From Psychrobacter jeotgali (GTDB lineage Bacteria; Pseudomonadota; Gammaproteobacteria; Pseudomonadales; Moraxellaceae): 64,000 nt of DNA. Made by a program: the position numbers and the translations under genes. How positions within the stretch are numbered: the stretch's first letter is position 1; each line of letters begins with the position of its first letter. The stretch covers positions 248,001 through 312,000 of the forward strand of contig NZ_CAJHAF010000001.1 of the NCBI RefSeq assembly GCF_904846315.1. The letters run 5' to 3'. Under the pieces are notes generated by a model that saw nothing but the letters and a program-made list of their open reading frames with translations, did no database searches and was not told where the DNA came from. Positions 44,697 through 52,086 of the stretch are shown here, one piece after another.

Positions 44697-45326
44697 ATGA
44701 GACGCTATATAAATATAATGGGCAATGGACATAAAAAGGTATCAGCTTCTGCTCTTTTACTAGTAGCAACGTCAACAGTAATGGCTTGTAGTCAGCCCGA
44801 TACTAGTGTTTCAAATTCTACTCAAACTGAGCCAGCGTTTGCCACCAAAAGTGCTCAAATAGAGCAACCACAACCGCAAATGATGTCTGTCAGTGCTAAT
44901 TCAGGTACTGGGTCGACAATTCTACAAAACGTCTCGGCTACAGTTTACAAAGATGCTAATTGTGGCTGCTGCAAAGAATGGGTAGGCTATGCCGAAGGTC
45001 ATGGTCTAAGCGCAACTGCGCAAGACGTTACAGATTTATCTTTATTTAAAGAGCGTTACGGTGTCCCGCAGCAAATGCGCTCTTGTCATACCACCGTCAC
45101 TACTAATGGTTATGTTTTTGAAGGTCACGTTCCTGCCAAATACATGGCACAGTTTCTAGCGAATCCGCCAACTGATTCCATCGGTCTTGCGGTACCGAGT
45201 ATGCCAGTTGGTAGTCCGGGCATGGAATATCAAGATAAATTTATGCCCTATAAAGTCATGCAATTGAACAAGGATGGCAGCACTCAAGTGTATGCGGCTA
45301 TTGAGTCGCCAGCGCAGCAGATGTAG
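44697..45326 (+). CDS. DUF411 metal-binding lipoprotein (CopG-like)
   Basis: 209 residues. A signal peptide with lipobox VMAC (Cys near 31) suggests a lipoprotein; a non-lipidated form is possible. After a linker the DUF411 domain has NCGCCKEWVGYAEGHG near 95 and MRSCHTTV near 128. The three Cys and His ligands are seen in CopG of Pseudomonas, which binds copper through a Cys-rich site. A family GHVPAKYM segment follows. AGGAG precedes the ATG. It lies just before the multicopper oxidase, as expected for periplasmic copper handling. Confidence 0.85.
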   Translation: MRRYINIMGNGHKKVSASALLLVATSTVMACSQPDTSVSNSTQTEPAFATKSAQIEQPQPQMMSVSANSGTGSTILQNVSATVYKDANCGCCKEWVGYAEGHGLSATAQDVTDLSLFKERYGVPQQMRSCHTTVTTNGYVFEGHVPAKYMAQFLANPPTDSIGLAVPSMPVGSPGMEYQDKFMPYKVMQLNKDGSTQVYAAIESPAQQM

Positions 45327-45393
45327 TTCTATTAATAAGTTATCAGATATATAAGTTCAACTCTCATTTCATGGATTAACTTAGGTCAATATT

Positions 45394-47091
45394 ATGAATA
45401 AAAACAGATTTAACCGCAGGCGTTTTTTGACAGGGTCATCCACCTTGCTCGGCGCGTCGATGCTATCCACACTACCGACGATGGCTAATAGTGCTTTAAC
45501 TAAAAGCCAAAATGTTGTAGTCAATAGTGATAGAGCCGATCACATTGTACCTATACTAACGGGTAATGAATTTGATCTTTATGTCAGTGAGAAGATGATA
45601 ACGGTCAACGGCAAGTCAAGCATGGCAACGCTGATAAATGACTCACTGCCTGCACCAACGCTTAAGATGCAAGAAGGCGATACGGTCACCATTCGAGTCC
45701 ATAATCAGCTGAATGAGTCGACCTCTATTCACTGGCATGGCCTCTTAGTGCCGTTTGAGATGGATGGCGTACCGGGTATCAGCTTTGATGGTATTCCTGC
45801 GGGTAGCACCTTCACGTACAAATTTAAACTGACACAGTCAGGCACTTATTGGTATCACTCGCATACTGGCTTCCAAGAGCAGACCGGTATGCGGGGGGCT
45901 ATTGTGATTGAACCTAAAGGGCGCGAACGCTACCCTATCGAGGAAGATCACGTTATCCTGCTTAGTGATTGGACGCATCGCGATCCGCATAATCTGCTAA
46001 AACTGCTTAAGCAGCGTGCTGACTTTGATAATTACCATTTGCCAGATTTTAAAAAACTGTTATCTGATATTGCAGCAACGGATTTAGAAGCCGCTTATGA
46101 TAAGCGTAAAATGTGGAACCAGATGCGCATGATGCCGACTGATTTTACTGATTTATCTGGTGAGACCACGTTTACTTATCTTATGAATGGTAAAACGACA
46201 GCGGCTAACTGGTCGCAATTGGTCAAAGCCGGTCAGCCGGTCAAACTACGCTTTATCAATGGCTCCGCGCAGACCATATTTGATGTGCGCATTCCAGGGC
46301 TCAAAATAAAAGTGGTCGGCACCGATGGTAATGATGTCGCGCCCGTTGATGTCGATGATTTTCGCATCGGTGTGGCTGAGACTTATGACGTCATCGTCAC
46401 CCCAACCCGTGACGCGCATACCATATTTGCCCAAAACATAGATCGGTCAGGCTATGTTGCGACAACGCTTGCTACCAAAAAAGGCGCTCGTGCGGCAACG
46501 CCTGCTATGGACAAAATCGAATGGCTGACGATGGCCGACATGATGGGCGCCATGGGATCGAATGGCTATAACGCTAAACATGCCAAAACAGAATATGACT
46601 TTAAGTCCGATATGCGCGTCGATAGTCCACGGATGAATCTCGATGATCCGGGTATTAATTTGCGTAACATTGATAGAAAGGTTTTGAATTATAGTCAGTT
46701 GCGCTCTGTCGGCGATGAGATAATGGCAGAGCAGCGCAAACCTACCAGAGAGATTGAAATACATCTGACAGGTAATATGGAGCGCTATATCTGGGCGTTA
46801 GACGGTATTATGTTTAAGGACGCACCGCCTGTTAATATCAAACCGGGCGAGCGTGTGCGTATTACCTTAGTCAATGACACTATGATGAACCACCCTATGC
46901 ATCTGCATGGTATGTGGAGCGATTTGCGCACGCCTGATGGCGATTTTCAAGTTCGCAAACATACGATAATGGTGCAACCAGCTCAAAAAATTAGCTTTGA
47001 TGTCACAGGAGAAGCTGGTCGATGGGCATGGCATTGTCATCTGCTCTATCATATGGAAGCCGGTATGTTCAGAGAAGTGGCGGTCGTTTAA
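45394..47091 (+). CDS. copA: multicopper oxidase CopA (Tat-exported)
   Basis: 565 residues. The Tat signal is NRRRFLTGSSTLLGAS near residues 7-22, so it is exported folded with copper. All four copper-ligand blocks are present: SIHWHGL near 115, YWYHSHTG near 154, HPMHLHGMW near 502 and WHCHLLYHMEAGM near 550. It oxidises Cu(I) to the less toxic Cu(II) in the periplasm. The Met-rich insertion of many CopA/PcoA proteins seems short. It is followed after 31 bp by copB, and tatABC lie in the same island. Confidence 0.93.
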   Translation: MNKNRFNRRRFLTGSSTLLGASMLSTLPTMANSALTKSQNVVVNSDRADHIVPILTGNEFDLYVSEKMITVNGKSSMATLINDSLPAPTLKMQEGDTVTIRVHNQLNESTSIHWHGLLVPFEMDGVPGISFDGIPAGSTFTYKFKLTQSGTYWYHSHTGFQEQTGMRGAIVIEPKGRERYPIEEDHVILLSDWTHRDPHNLLKLLKQRADFDNYHLPDFKKLLSDIAATDLEAAYDKRKMWNQMRMMPTDFTDLSGETTFTYLMNGKTTAANWSQLVKAGQPVKLRFINGSAQTIFDVRIPGLKIKVVGTDGNDVAPVDVDDFRIGVAETYDVIVTPTRDAHTIFAQNIDRSGYVATTLATKKGARAATPAMDKIEWLTMADMMGAMGSNGYNAKHAKTEYDFKSDMRVDSPRMNLDDPGINLRNIDRKVLNYSQLRSVGDEIMAEQRKPTREIEIHLTGNMERYIWALDGIMFKDAPPVNIKPGERVRITLVNDTMMNHPMHLHGMWSDLRTPDGDFQVRKHTIMVQPAQKISFDVTGEAGRWAWHCHLLYHMEAGMFREVAVV

Positions 47092-47122
47092 GCAAATCTT
47101 TGGTTGATAGGTGAGAGATGAG

Positions 47123-48187
47123 ATGAAAATACATAAAGTGGGTTTACGGTTCGCTGGGGTATCATCATTGGTATTACTAGCATCATCATTTGCTAATGCT
47201 GCTGACCCTGCCACTGCTAAAAAAGACATGACTATGTCAGATATGGACCATAGTAGTATGGACATGTCGGATATGGATCATAGCAAAATGGATATGTCTG
47301 GTATGGACATGTCGGATATGGATCACAGCAAAATGGATATGTCTGGTATGGGCATGTCGGATATGGATCATAGCAAAATGGATATGTCTGGTATGGACAT
47401 GTCGGATATGGATCACAGTGGCATGGATATGTCAGGCATGGACCATGGCAGTATGGATATGTCAGGTATGCAAGGTGGTAAAGCTCCAGCTGATGCTCGC
47501 AGTCCTGACTATTCAAACGGTGTTCCCTATGGTCGCTTTGGTAAGCCTGTGATGATGGGTAGCTTACCGTTATGGGGTGTGTCAGTAGAAACTTTGGGCT
47601 ATCAGTTTGAGAATGACCAAATCGATTTTGAAGCTGAAGGCTGGTACGGTACTGATAGTAATCGTGTCACTCTACGCAGTGAAGGTAGTGCTCAAACTAA
47701 CGATGATAAAGAGATCGATAGTCTAAGCTCACTCGCTTATTGGAAGCCGCTCGGTATCTTCTGGAATGGAGAAGCGGGTATTGCTTATAATACTGAAAAC
47801 GATAAGTCCGCAATCATGGCAGGCATTGCTGGTACGGCGCCGTACTTCGTTGAGACTGACGCAAGAGCTTATCTATATACTGATGGTCAAGTCCAGCTTG
47901 ATCTTGGGGCAGCGTACGAGTGGCGCTTAGATCAGCGTTGGGTGGTCAGACCAGAGCTGGAGCTGACTGCCTTTAGTAAAGATGATACCGATAACGGTAT
48001 TACTAAAGGATTTAATGAGTTTGAAGCTGAAGTTAGGCTGGCTTATGAGACATTCAGTCGTCAGCTAGCGCCTTATGTTGGTTTCAGCTACGAGAGCGCC
48101 TTGGGTGATGCGCGAGACTTACGTCGTCAAGAGGACGAAGACGTTGATTCTAATAGTCTGACTGCTGGTGTGATGTTTTGGTTCTAG
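47123..48187 (+). CDS. copB: copper-resistance outer-membrane protein CopB
   Basis: 354 residues from the ATG at 47123, preceded by GAGAG; the frame opens 12 bases upstream at a GTG. Signal peptide ends near ANA-ADP. Residues about 35-120 are repeats of Met-Asp-His-Ser-Lys type, built from 45-bp DNA repeats. The rest is a beta-barrel (GWYGTDSNRVTLRSEGSA, AAYEWRLDQRWVVRPELE) ending in aromatic MFWF, typical of outer-membrane sorting. It binds copper through the Met/His array and may export or store it. A terminator follows. Confidence 0.9.
   Translation: MKIHKVGLRFAGVSSLVLLASSFANAADPATAKKDMTMSDMDHSSMDMSDMDHSKMDMSGMDMSDMDHSKMDMSGMGMSDMDHSKMDMSGMDMSDMDHSGMDMSGMDHGSMDMSGMQGGKAPADARSPDYSNGVPYGRFGKPVMMGSLPLWGVSVETLGYQFENDQIDFEAEGWYGTDSNRVTLRSEGSAQTNDDKEIDSLSSLAYWKPLGIFWNGEAGIAYNTENDKSAIMAGIAGTAPYFVETDARAYLYTDGQVQLDLGAAYEWRLDQRWVVRPELELTAFSKDDTDNGITKGFNEFEAEVRLAYETFSRQLAPYVGFSYESALGDARDLRRQEDEDVDSNSLTAGVMFWF
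47258..47437 (+). repeat. 45-bp tandem repeat in copB
   Basis: Four consecutive 45-bp units (starts 47258, 47303, 47348, 47393), three almost identical and the fourth diverged. Each codes for 15 residues of the Met-Asp-Met-Ser-Asp-Met-Asp-His pattern. The unit keeps the frame, so copy number can change the number of copper ligands. Confidence 0.85.
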
Positions 48188-48230
48188 TGTTAACCATGTA
48201 AGTAACAACAGTTTATAACACTAGCTCTAA

Positions 48231-48262
48231 AAAAAGGCACCTCTTTATTTAGGTGCCTTTTT
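48231..48262 (+). terminator. Rho-independent terminator after copB
   Basis: Perfect 12-bp stem AAAAAGGCACCT (48231-48242) with AGGTGCCTTTTT (48251-48262) and 8-nt loop. It ends the CopA-CopB transcript. Confidence 0.88.
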
Positions 48263-48282
48263 ACTAAATTAAGGACAAGAAT

Positions 48283-48759
48283 ATGAATAACCATATGGAT
48301 AATAAACAGAAGCAAATGAACCCTTATGTAAAGTTCACAATCATGATTTTAACATCGACAGTCGTGATGTTTATCATGATGTATTTTAATACTTATCAAT
48401 GGGATCACGTTTATTTTAGCGAAACCAGAGCTTATATGGCGTTATATATGGGCGCTATGATGGCTATTATTATGCTCGCCTTTATGACCAATATGTATAA
48501 AAAGACTAAGGTCAATCTAATGGTTTATGGGATTAGTGTCGTGCTATTTGCCTTTGGTTTATGGGGCGTTAGATCACAACAAACGGTCGATCAAGTGGAT
48601 TGGATGCAGGCGATGATACCGCATCACTCGATTGCTATTTTGACCAGTTCGCGTGCTGATATCGAAGATCCACGTGTACGTCAGCTTGCTGATGACATTA
48701 TCGAAGCACAAAAGCGTGAAATCGGTGAGATGCAAGCACTTATTGATGAGTTGGAATAA
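48283..48759 (+). CDS. DUF305-family membrane protein
   Basis: 158 residues with three membrane helices (about 16-36, 47-66 and 75-93). The cytoplasmic or periplasmic tail carries [14 protein letters not shown], the DUF305 signature with a Met/His pair, and a helical acidic end. DUF305 proteins are common in copper and silver islands; a ferritin-like metal-binding role is supposed. The final 168 bp of the gene is repeated 2.9 kb downstream. Confidence 0.85.
   Translation: MNNHMDNKQKQMNPYVKFTIMILTSTVVMFIMMYFNTYQWDHVYFSETRAYMALYMGAMMAIIMLAFMTNMYKKTKVNLMVYGISVVLFAFGLWGVRSQQTVDQVDWMQAMIPHHSIAILTSSRADIEDPRVRQLADDIIEAQKREIGEMQALIDELE
48591..48758 (+). repeat. direct repeat copy 1 (DUF305 gene end)
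   Basis: These 168 bp match 51497-51664 with only two mismatches by eye. This copy is inside the intact DUF305 gene and codes for its last 56 residues. Confidence 0.9.
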
Positions 48760-48904
48760 TATATTATGATACCAATAAGTAAGCTCTTCTTTAAAAACTA
48801 TTTACTATATCGCGTCTTTTAATTCTAACTATACCTACTCCTTACTTCAAAAATAACCTGTAAAACTGAAGTTCTACGAAGAAATAGATTAAGGTCGAAT
48901 AAGT

Positions 48905-50248
48905 ATGAAGCAAGATAGAACGACTCGCTATCAGAAGGATAGTTTGACATTATCAGGAACAGTTATGCTAGGTACCGGTGTCATGATCGGTGCTGGTATT
49001 TTCGCTCTGACCGGTCAGATGGCTCAGATGACGGGTTCGCTTTTCCCACTTGCTTTTCTAGCCGCCGCAATCGTTGTTTCTTTTAGTGCCTATTCTTATA
49101 TCAAAATCTCTAACGCTTACCCGTCGGCTGGCGGTGTTGCAATGTACCTGCATCAGGCATACGGAGATCGTTTACCGACTGGATTTAATGCCATGCTGAT
49201 GTATTTCTCCATGGTTATAGCGCAGAGCTTTTTGGCCCGGACGTTCGGGTCATACACTATGCAGTTATTCGGTGGCGATGACAGCGGTCGCATGGTATCC
49301 ATCCTTGGCGCCGCGCTTATTCTTGCTGCGTTCTTTATCAATTTACTTGGTAATCGTTGGATTCAGGGGGTTGCATCGGTTATCGGTATTATAAAAATTG
49401 TCGGTATTCTTATATTCGGGTTGGTTGGTATCTGGCTAGCTGATAGCTTTGCAGTTGATTCTTCTACATTAGGTGACACTAATACTGTTGGTGACTTTCT
49501 TGGCGCAACGGCGCTAGGCATACTGGCATTTAAAGGCTTTACCACGATTACCAACAGTGGCTCGGAAGTAAAAAATCCTCATCGCAACGTCGGCCGTGCC
49601 ATTGTAATATCAATCGCAATATGCGTAGTTATTTACACTCTAGTCGGTTTAGCGGTGTCTAGTAATCTATCTCTTGCCGAAATCATCGAAACTAAAGATT
49701 ACTCCTTGGCTGCCGCCGCACGCCCAGCACTTGGCGACTATGGTCTATGGTTCACAGTTGCAATCGCAATGGTAGCTACCGCTGGCGGCCTCCTTGCTAG
49801 CATCTTCGCAGTCTCTCGTATGCTTGCTATGTTGACTGAGATGAAGCTGGTGCCTCATCGTCATTTGGGAATGCCGGGAAGCGTTCAAAAACATACGTTG
49901 GTCTATACTGTGGTGTTGGGTTTAGCTTTTACGACGTTATTTGACTTATCACGAATTGCAGCGCTTGGCATTGTTTTCTATCTAATTATGGATATCGCCA
50001 TTCATTGGGGTGTTTTGCGATACCTTCGTCAGGATATAAAGGCGGTGATGTGGGTGCCTATAGTGGCCATACTTCTTGACCTGTTGGTTCTCGGCGGTTT
50101 TGTCTGGATTAAACTAAACTCAGATCCATTCGTACTTGGCGTAGCAGTCGTCACTATTGTAGTGATTGCTGTGGCTGAGCAGGTTTACCTGAAATCTTCA
50201 GCGAGGAAAAAAGCTATCGAAAAAGATACGCTTGCAGACCATCATTGA
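48905..50248 (+). CDS. APC-family amino-acid/amine permease
   Basis: 447 residues with about twelve membrane helices. Helix 1 is broken at GTGVMIGAGIFALTG, the APC substrate-backbone motif. A later loop has NSGSEVKNPHRNVGRAIV, which is typical of the family. It moves an amino acid or polyamine with a proton or by exchange; the substrate cannot be read. It is the first gene of a segment bracketed by the DUF305 direct repeats, so it is probably a later insertion into the copper island. The C-terminus is basic. Confidence 0.88.
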   Translation: MKQDRTTRYQKDSLTLSGTVMLGTGVMIGAGIFALTGQMAQMTGSLFPLAFLAAAIVVSFSAYSYIKISNAYPSAGGVAMYLHQAYGDRLPTGFNAMLMYFSMVIAQSFLARTFGSYTMQLFGGDDSGRMVSILGAALILAAFFINLLGNRWIQGVASVIGIIKIVGILIFGLVGIWLADSFAVDSSTLGDTNTVGDFLGATALGILAFKGFTTITNSGSEVKNPHRNVGRAIVISIAICVVIYTLVGLAVSSNLSLAEIIETKDYSLAAAARPALGDYGLWFTVAIAMVATAGGLLASIFAVSRMLAMLTEMKLVPHRHLGMPGSVQKHTLVYTVVLGLAFTTLFDLSRIAALGIVFYLIMDIAIHWGVLRYLRQDIKAVMWVPIVAILLDLLVLGGFVWIKLNSDPFVLGVAVVTIVVIAVAEQVYLKSSARKKAIEKDTLADHH

Positions 50249-50377
50249 CAGTAACATCAAAGAGTTTACAGAAAATTGTTTGGTTAAAAATTGCATAGAT
50301 TTAAGCGTCTGCTTACTATCTTCAAGAATTGATTTCATGCAATACGATATTCATAAAGACAACAGGGAAAGTAAGCT

Positions 50378-51031
50378 ATGAATGAGTCATTTAATCACGC
50401 TGGAACTTGGGGTCTCGCACTAATTGTTATTGTTCTGATTTCTTGGTTCTTTTACCGTTATTTCGCACCAAAGAACTGGCGTGAATGGGCGGGTGCTGGT
50501 GTAGTTCAGGCTTTCATTATTGCACTTTACGCAGAAATGTATGGCTTTCCGCTCACTATATATTTATTAGTACGGTTTTTTGGTTTGGACAGCCAATATG
50601 TCAGCGCTAGCTTATGGTCGACCCTTGTTGGTTTAGGTGAGACAGGCATGATGATCTCAATGCTACTCGGCTATGCTATTGCATTTTTAGGAGTCGGTCT
50701 TTTTGCTCAAGGTTGGCGCCAAGTCCACAAAGCACGAGGGGAAAATCGTTTAGTAACTGATGGACTCTATGCCTACGTACGTCATCCTCAGTACACCGGG
50801 TTGTTTATTGCACTGTTCGGTGAGGGTGTGGTGCATTGGCCAACTCTGTTTTCAATCGGTCTGTTTCCAGTGATTGTGCTTGTATACAAATGGTTAGCTC
50901 GACGTGAGGAACGGCATATGTTTGAAGAGTTTGGTAAAGACTACCTTGCTTACAAACAGCAAGTGCCAATGTTTATTCCTCAATGGGGTCAATGGCGTCA
51001 ACTTGCCGCCGCCGCACGAGTTAAAAAGTAA
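50378..51031 (+). CDS. isoprenylcysteine-methyltransferase-like membrane protein
   Basis: 217 residues with about five membrane helices. The C-terminal segment LVTDGLYAYVRHPQYTGLF with later RREERHMFEEFGKDYLAYK is the SAM-binding signature of the ICMT/PEMT family. The bacterial members methylate lipids or unknown small substrates in the membrane. An AGGGAA box precedes the ATG. It lies between the permease and a DUF5676 protein, a trio often seen in metal-resistance regions. Confidence 0.85.
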   Translation: MNESFNHAGTWGLALIVIVLISWFFYRYFAPKNWREWAGAGVVQAFIIALYAEMYGFPLTIYLLVRFFGLDSQYVSASLWSTLVGLGETGMMISMLLGYAIAFLGVGLFAQGWRQVHKARGENRLVTDGLYAYVRHPQYTGLFIALFGEGVVHWPTLFSIGLFPVIVLVYKWLARREERHMFEEFGKDYLAYKQQVPMFIPQWGQWRQLAAAARVKK

Positions 51032-51143
51032 TATCAATACAGGATAAAGCTTTAATTCATACAAATCCTTAGAGTTAGCATGGTTAGATACGATTGGTTA
51101 TCTTGAGCTTGAACCACATCATACAATAGTGAGGATTACTAAG

Positions 51144-51416
51144 ATGGTCAAATCAAACTTAACAACAAGTACTTTAAGGATTGCCCCTGTTGGCAACAGT
51201 GTATCGTTGTTTCTACTCATTAGTTACCTGTTATGCATAGGCTTTGGCTTACTTGCACCCGAACAGATAAGTATGCATGAAGCTTGGGCGCCTCTGCTAC
51301 CTGGCTTTGAGTGGTTGACGTGGACAGGTTTTCTAATTGGACTTGTAGAATCATATCTTTACGGTTGGTATTTCGCCATCTTGTTCGTGCCACTATATCG
51401 TTGGTTCGCAAAATAG
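51144..51416 (+). CDS. small two-helix membrane protein, DUF5676-like
   Basis: 90 residues from the ATG with GAGG eight bases upstream; the frame begins at a GTG 15 bases earlier. Two membrane helices (about 20-42 and 55-80) contain FLIGLVESYLYGWYFAIL, the pattern I recall for DUF5676. Such proteins occur in copper and mercury islands; no function is known. It is the last gene in the bracketed segment. Confidence 0.7.
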   Translation: MVKSNLTTSTLRIAPVGNSVSLFLLISYLLCIGFGLLAPEQISMHEAWAPLLPGFEWLTWTGFLIGLVESYLYGWYFAILFVPLYRWFAK

Positions 51417-51496
51417 GTCGAAGGTATTAGTGTATTAATAGTCAGCAAACCTTTTCAATTTGAGTAAATCGATTGCGCTAGTATTTATTAGTAGAA

Positions 51497-51664
51497 TCAA
51501 GTGGATTGGATGCAGGCGATGATACCGCATCACTCGATTGCTATTTTGACCAGTTCGCGTGCTGATATCGAAGATCCACGTGTACGCCAGCTTGCTGATG
51601 ACATTATCGAAGCACAAAAGCGTGAAATCGGTGAGATGCAAGCGCTTATTGATGAGTTGGAATA
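51497..51664 (+). pseudogene. duplicated 3' end of the DUF305 gene (direct repeat copy 2)
   Basis: This reads [14 protein letters not shown] through the end of the DUF305 protein in frame, without start or N-terminal helices. It differs from the intact gene by two bases (51497-51664 against 48591-48758) and ends in TAG instead of TAA because flanking sequence changes after the repeat. It is a scar of a duplication or insertion. Confidence 0.9.
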
Positions 51665-51794
51665 GGCAGTCACAAATTTTGAGCACTTTGTATTAGGTGT
51701 TATTAAGTAAGCAGACTATTGAGAGGTGTACGTTCACACACTAGCACTATATCATTACTTATACTAAGGAAATAACAAATAAGGAGTCCTTGTA

Positions 51795-51971
51795 ATGGTT
51801 ATTATGATGCACGGTATGATGAACGGGACTATGCACGGCATGATGAATGGATCGATGCACGGTATGGGTTGGGGAGAATCTATTGTCTCCTTATTGTTTA
51901 CAGTACTGGTTTTTGCGGTACTGATATTGACTATTATGGCCTTACTCAAATATTTGCGTAATAAAGATTAA
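51795..51971 (+). CDS. 58-residue Met/His-rich small membrane protein
   Basis: ATG at 51795 preceded by AAGGAG at good spacing. The protein starts MVIMMHGMMNGTMHGMMNG with further Met-His-Gly units, then one membrane helix (about 28-50) and a basic end (KYLRNKD). The repeated MHGMMNG motif offers Cu(I) ligands on one side of the membrane. It sits directly before the copper P-type ATPase and may deliver metal to it. No family name known to me. It is short but well supported by its start signal and composition. Confidence 0.7.
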   Translation: MVIMMHGMMNGTMHGMMNGSMHGMGWGESIVSLLFTVLVFAVLILTIMALLKYLRNKD

Positions 51972-52086
51972 GTTCCAATTGAAACTTAATTTTCGAGATA
52001 TCTAGATTAGTAATTAGATGAATAGCAATTAAAGGTTGATGATTGTGCTTTAAAAGCTTTATTTATTGTCTTCAAGGAGTGGTTTT

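Noticed and set aside
47258..47437. Possible CRISPR-like repeat array
   Set aside because: The units are contiguous without spacers and code in frame for CopB; no other array-like pattern was seen in the window.
47232..47516. 94-codon minus-strand ORF with Cys/Tyr/Pro repeats
   Set aside because: It is the complement of the CopB Met-Asp-His repeats; the repeat pattern is explained by copB.
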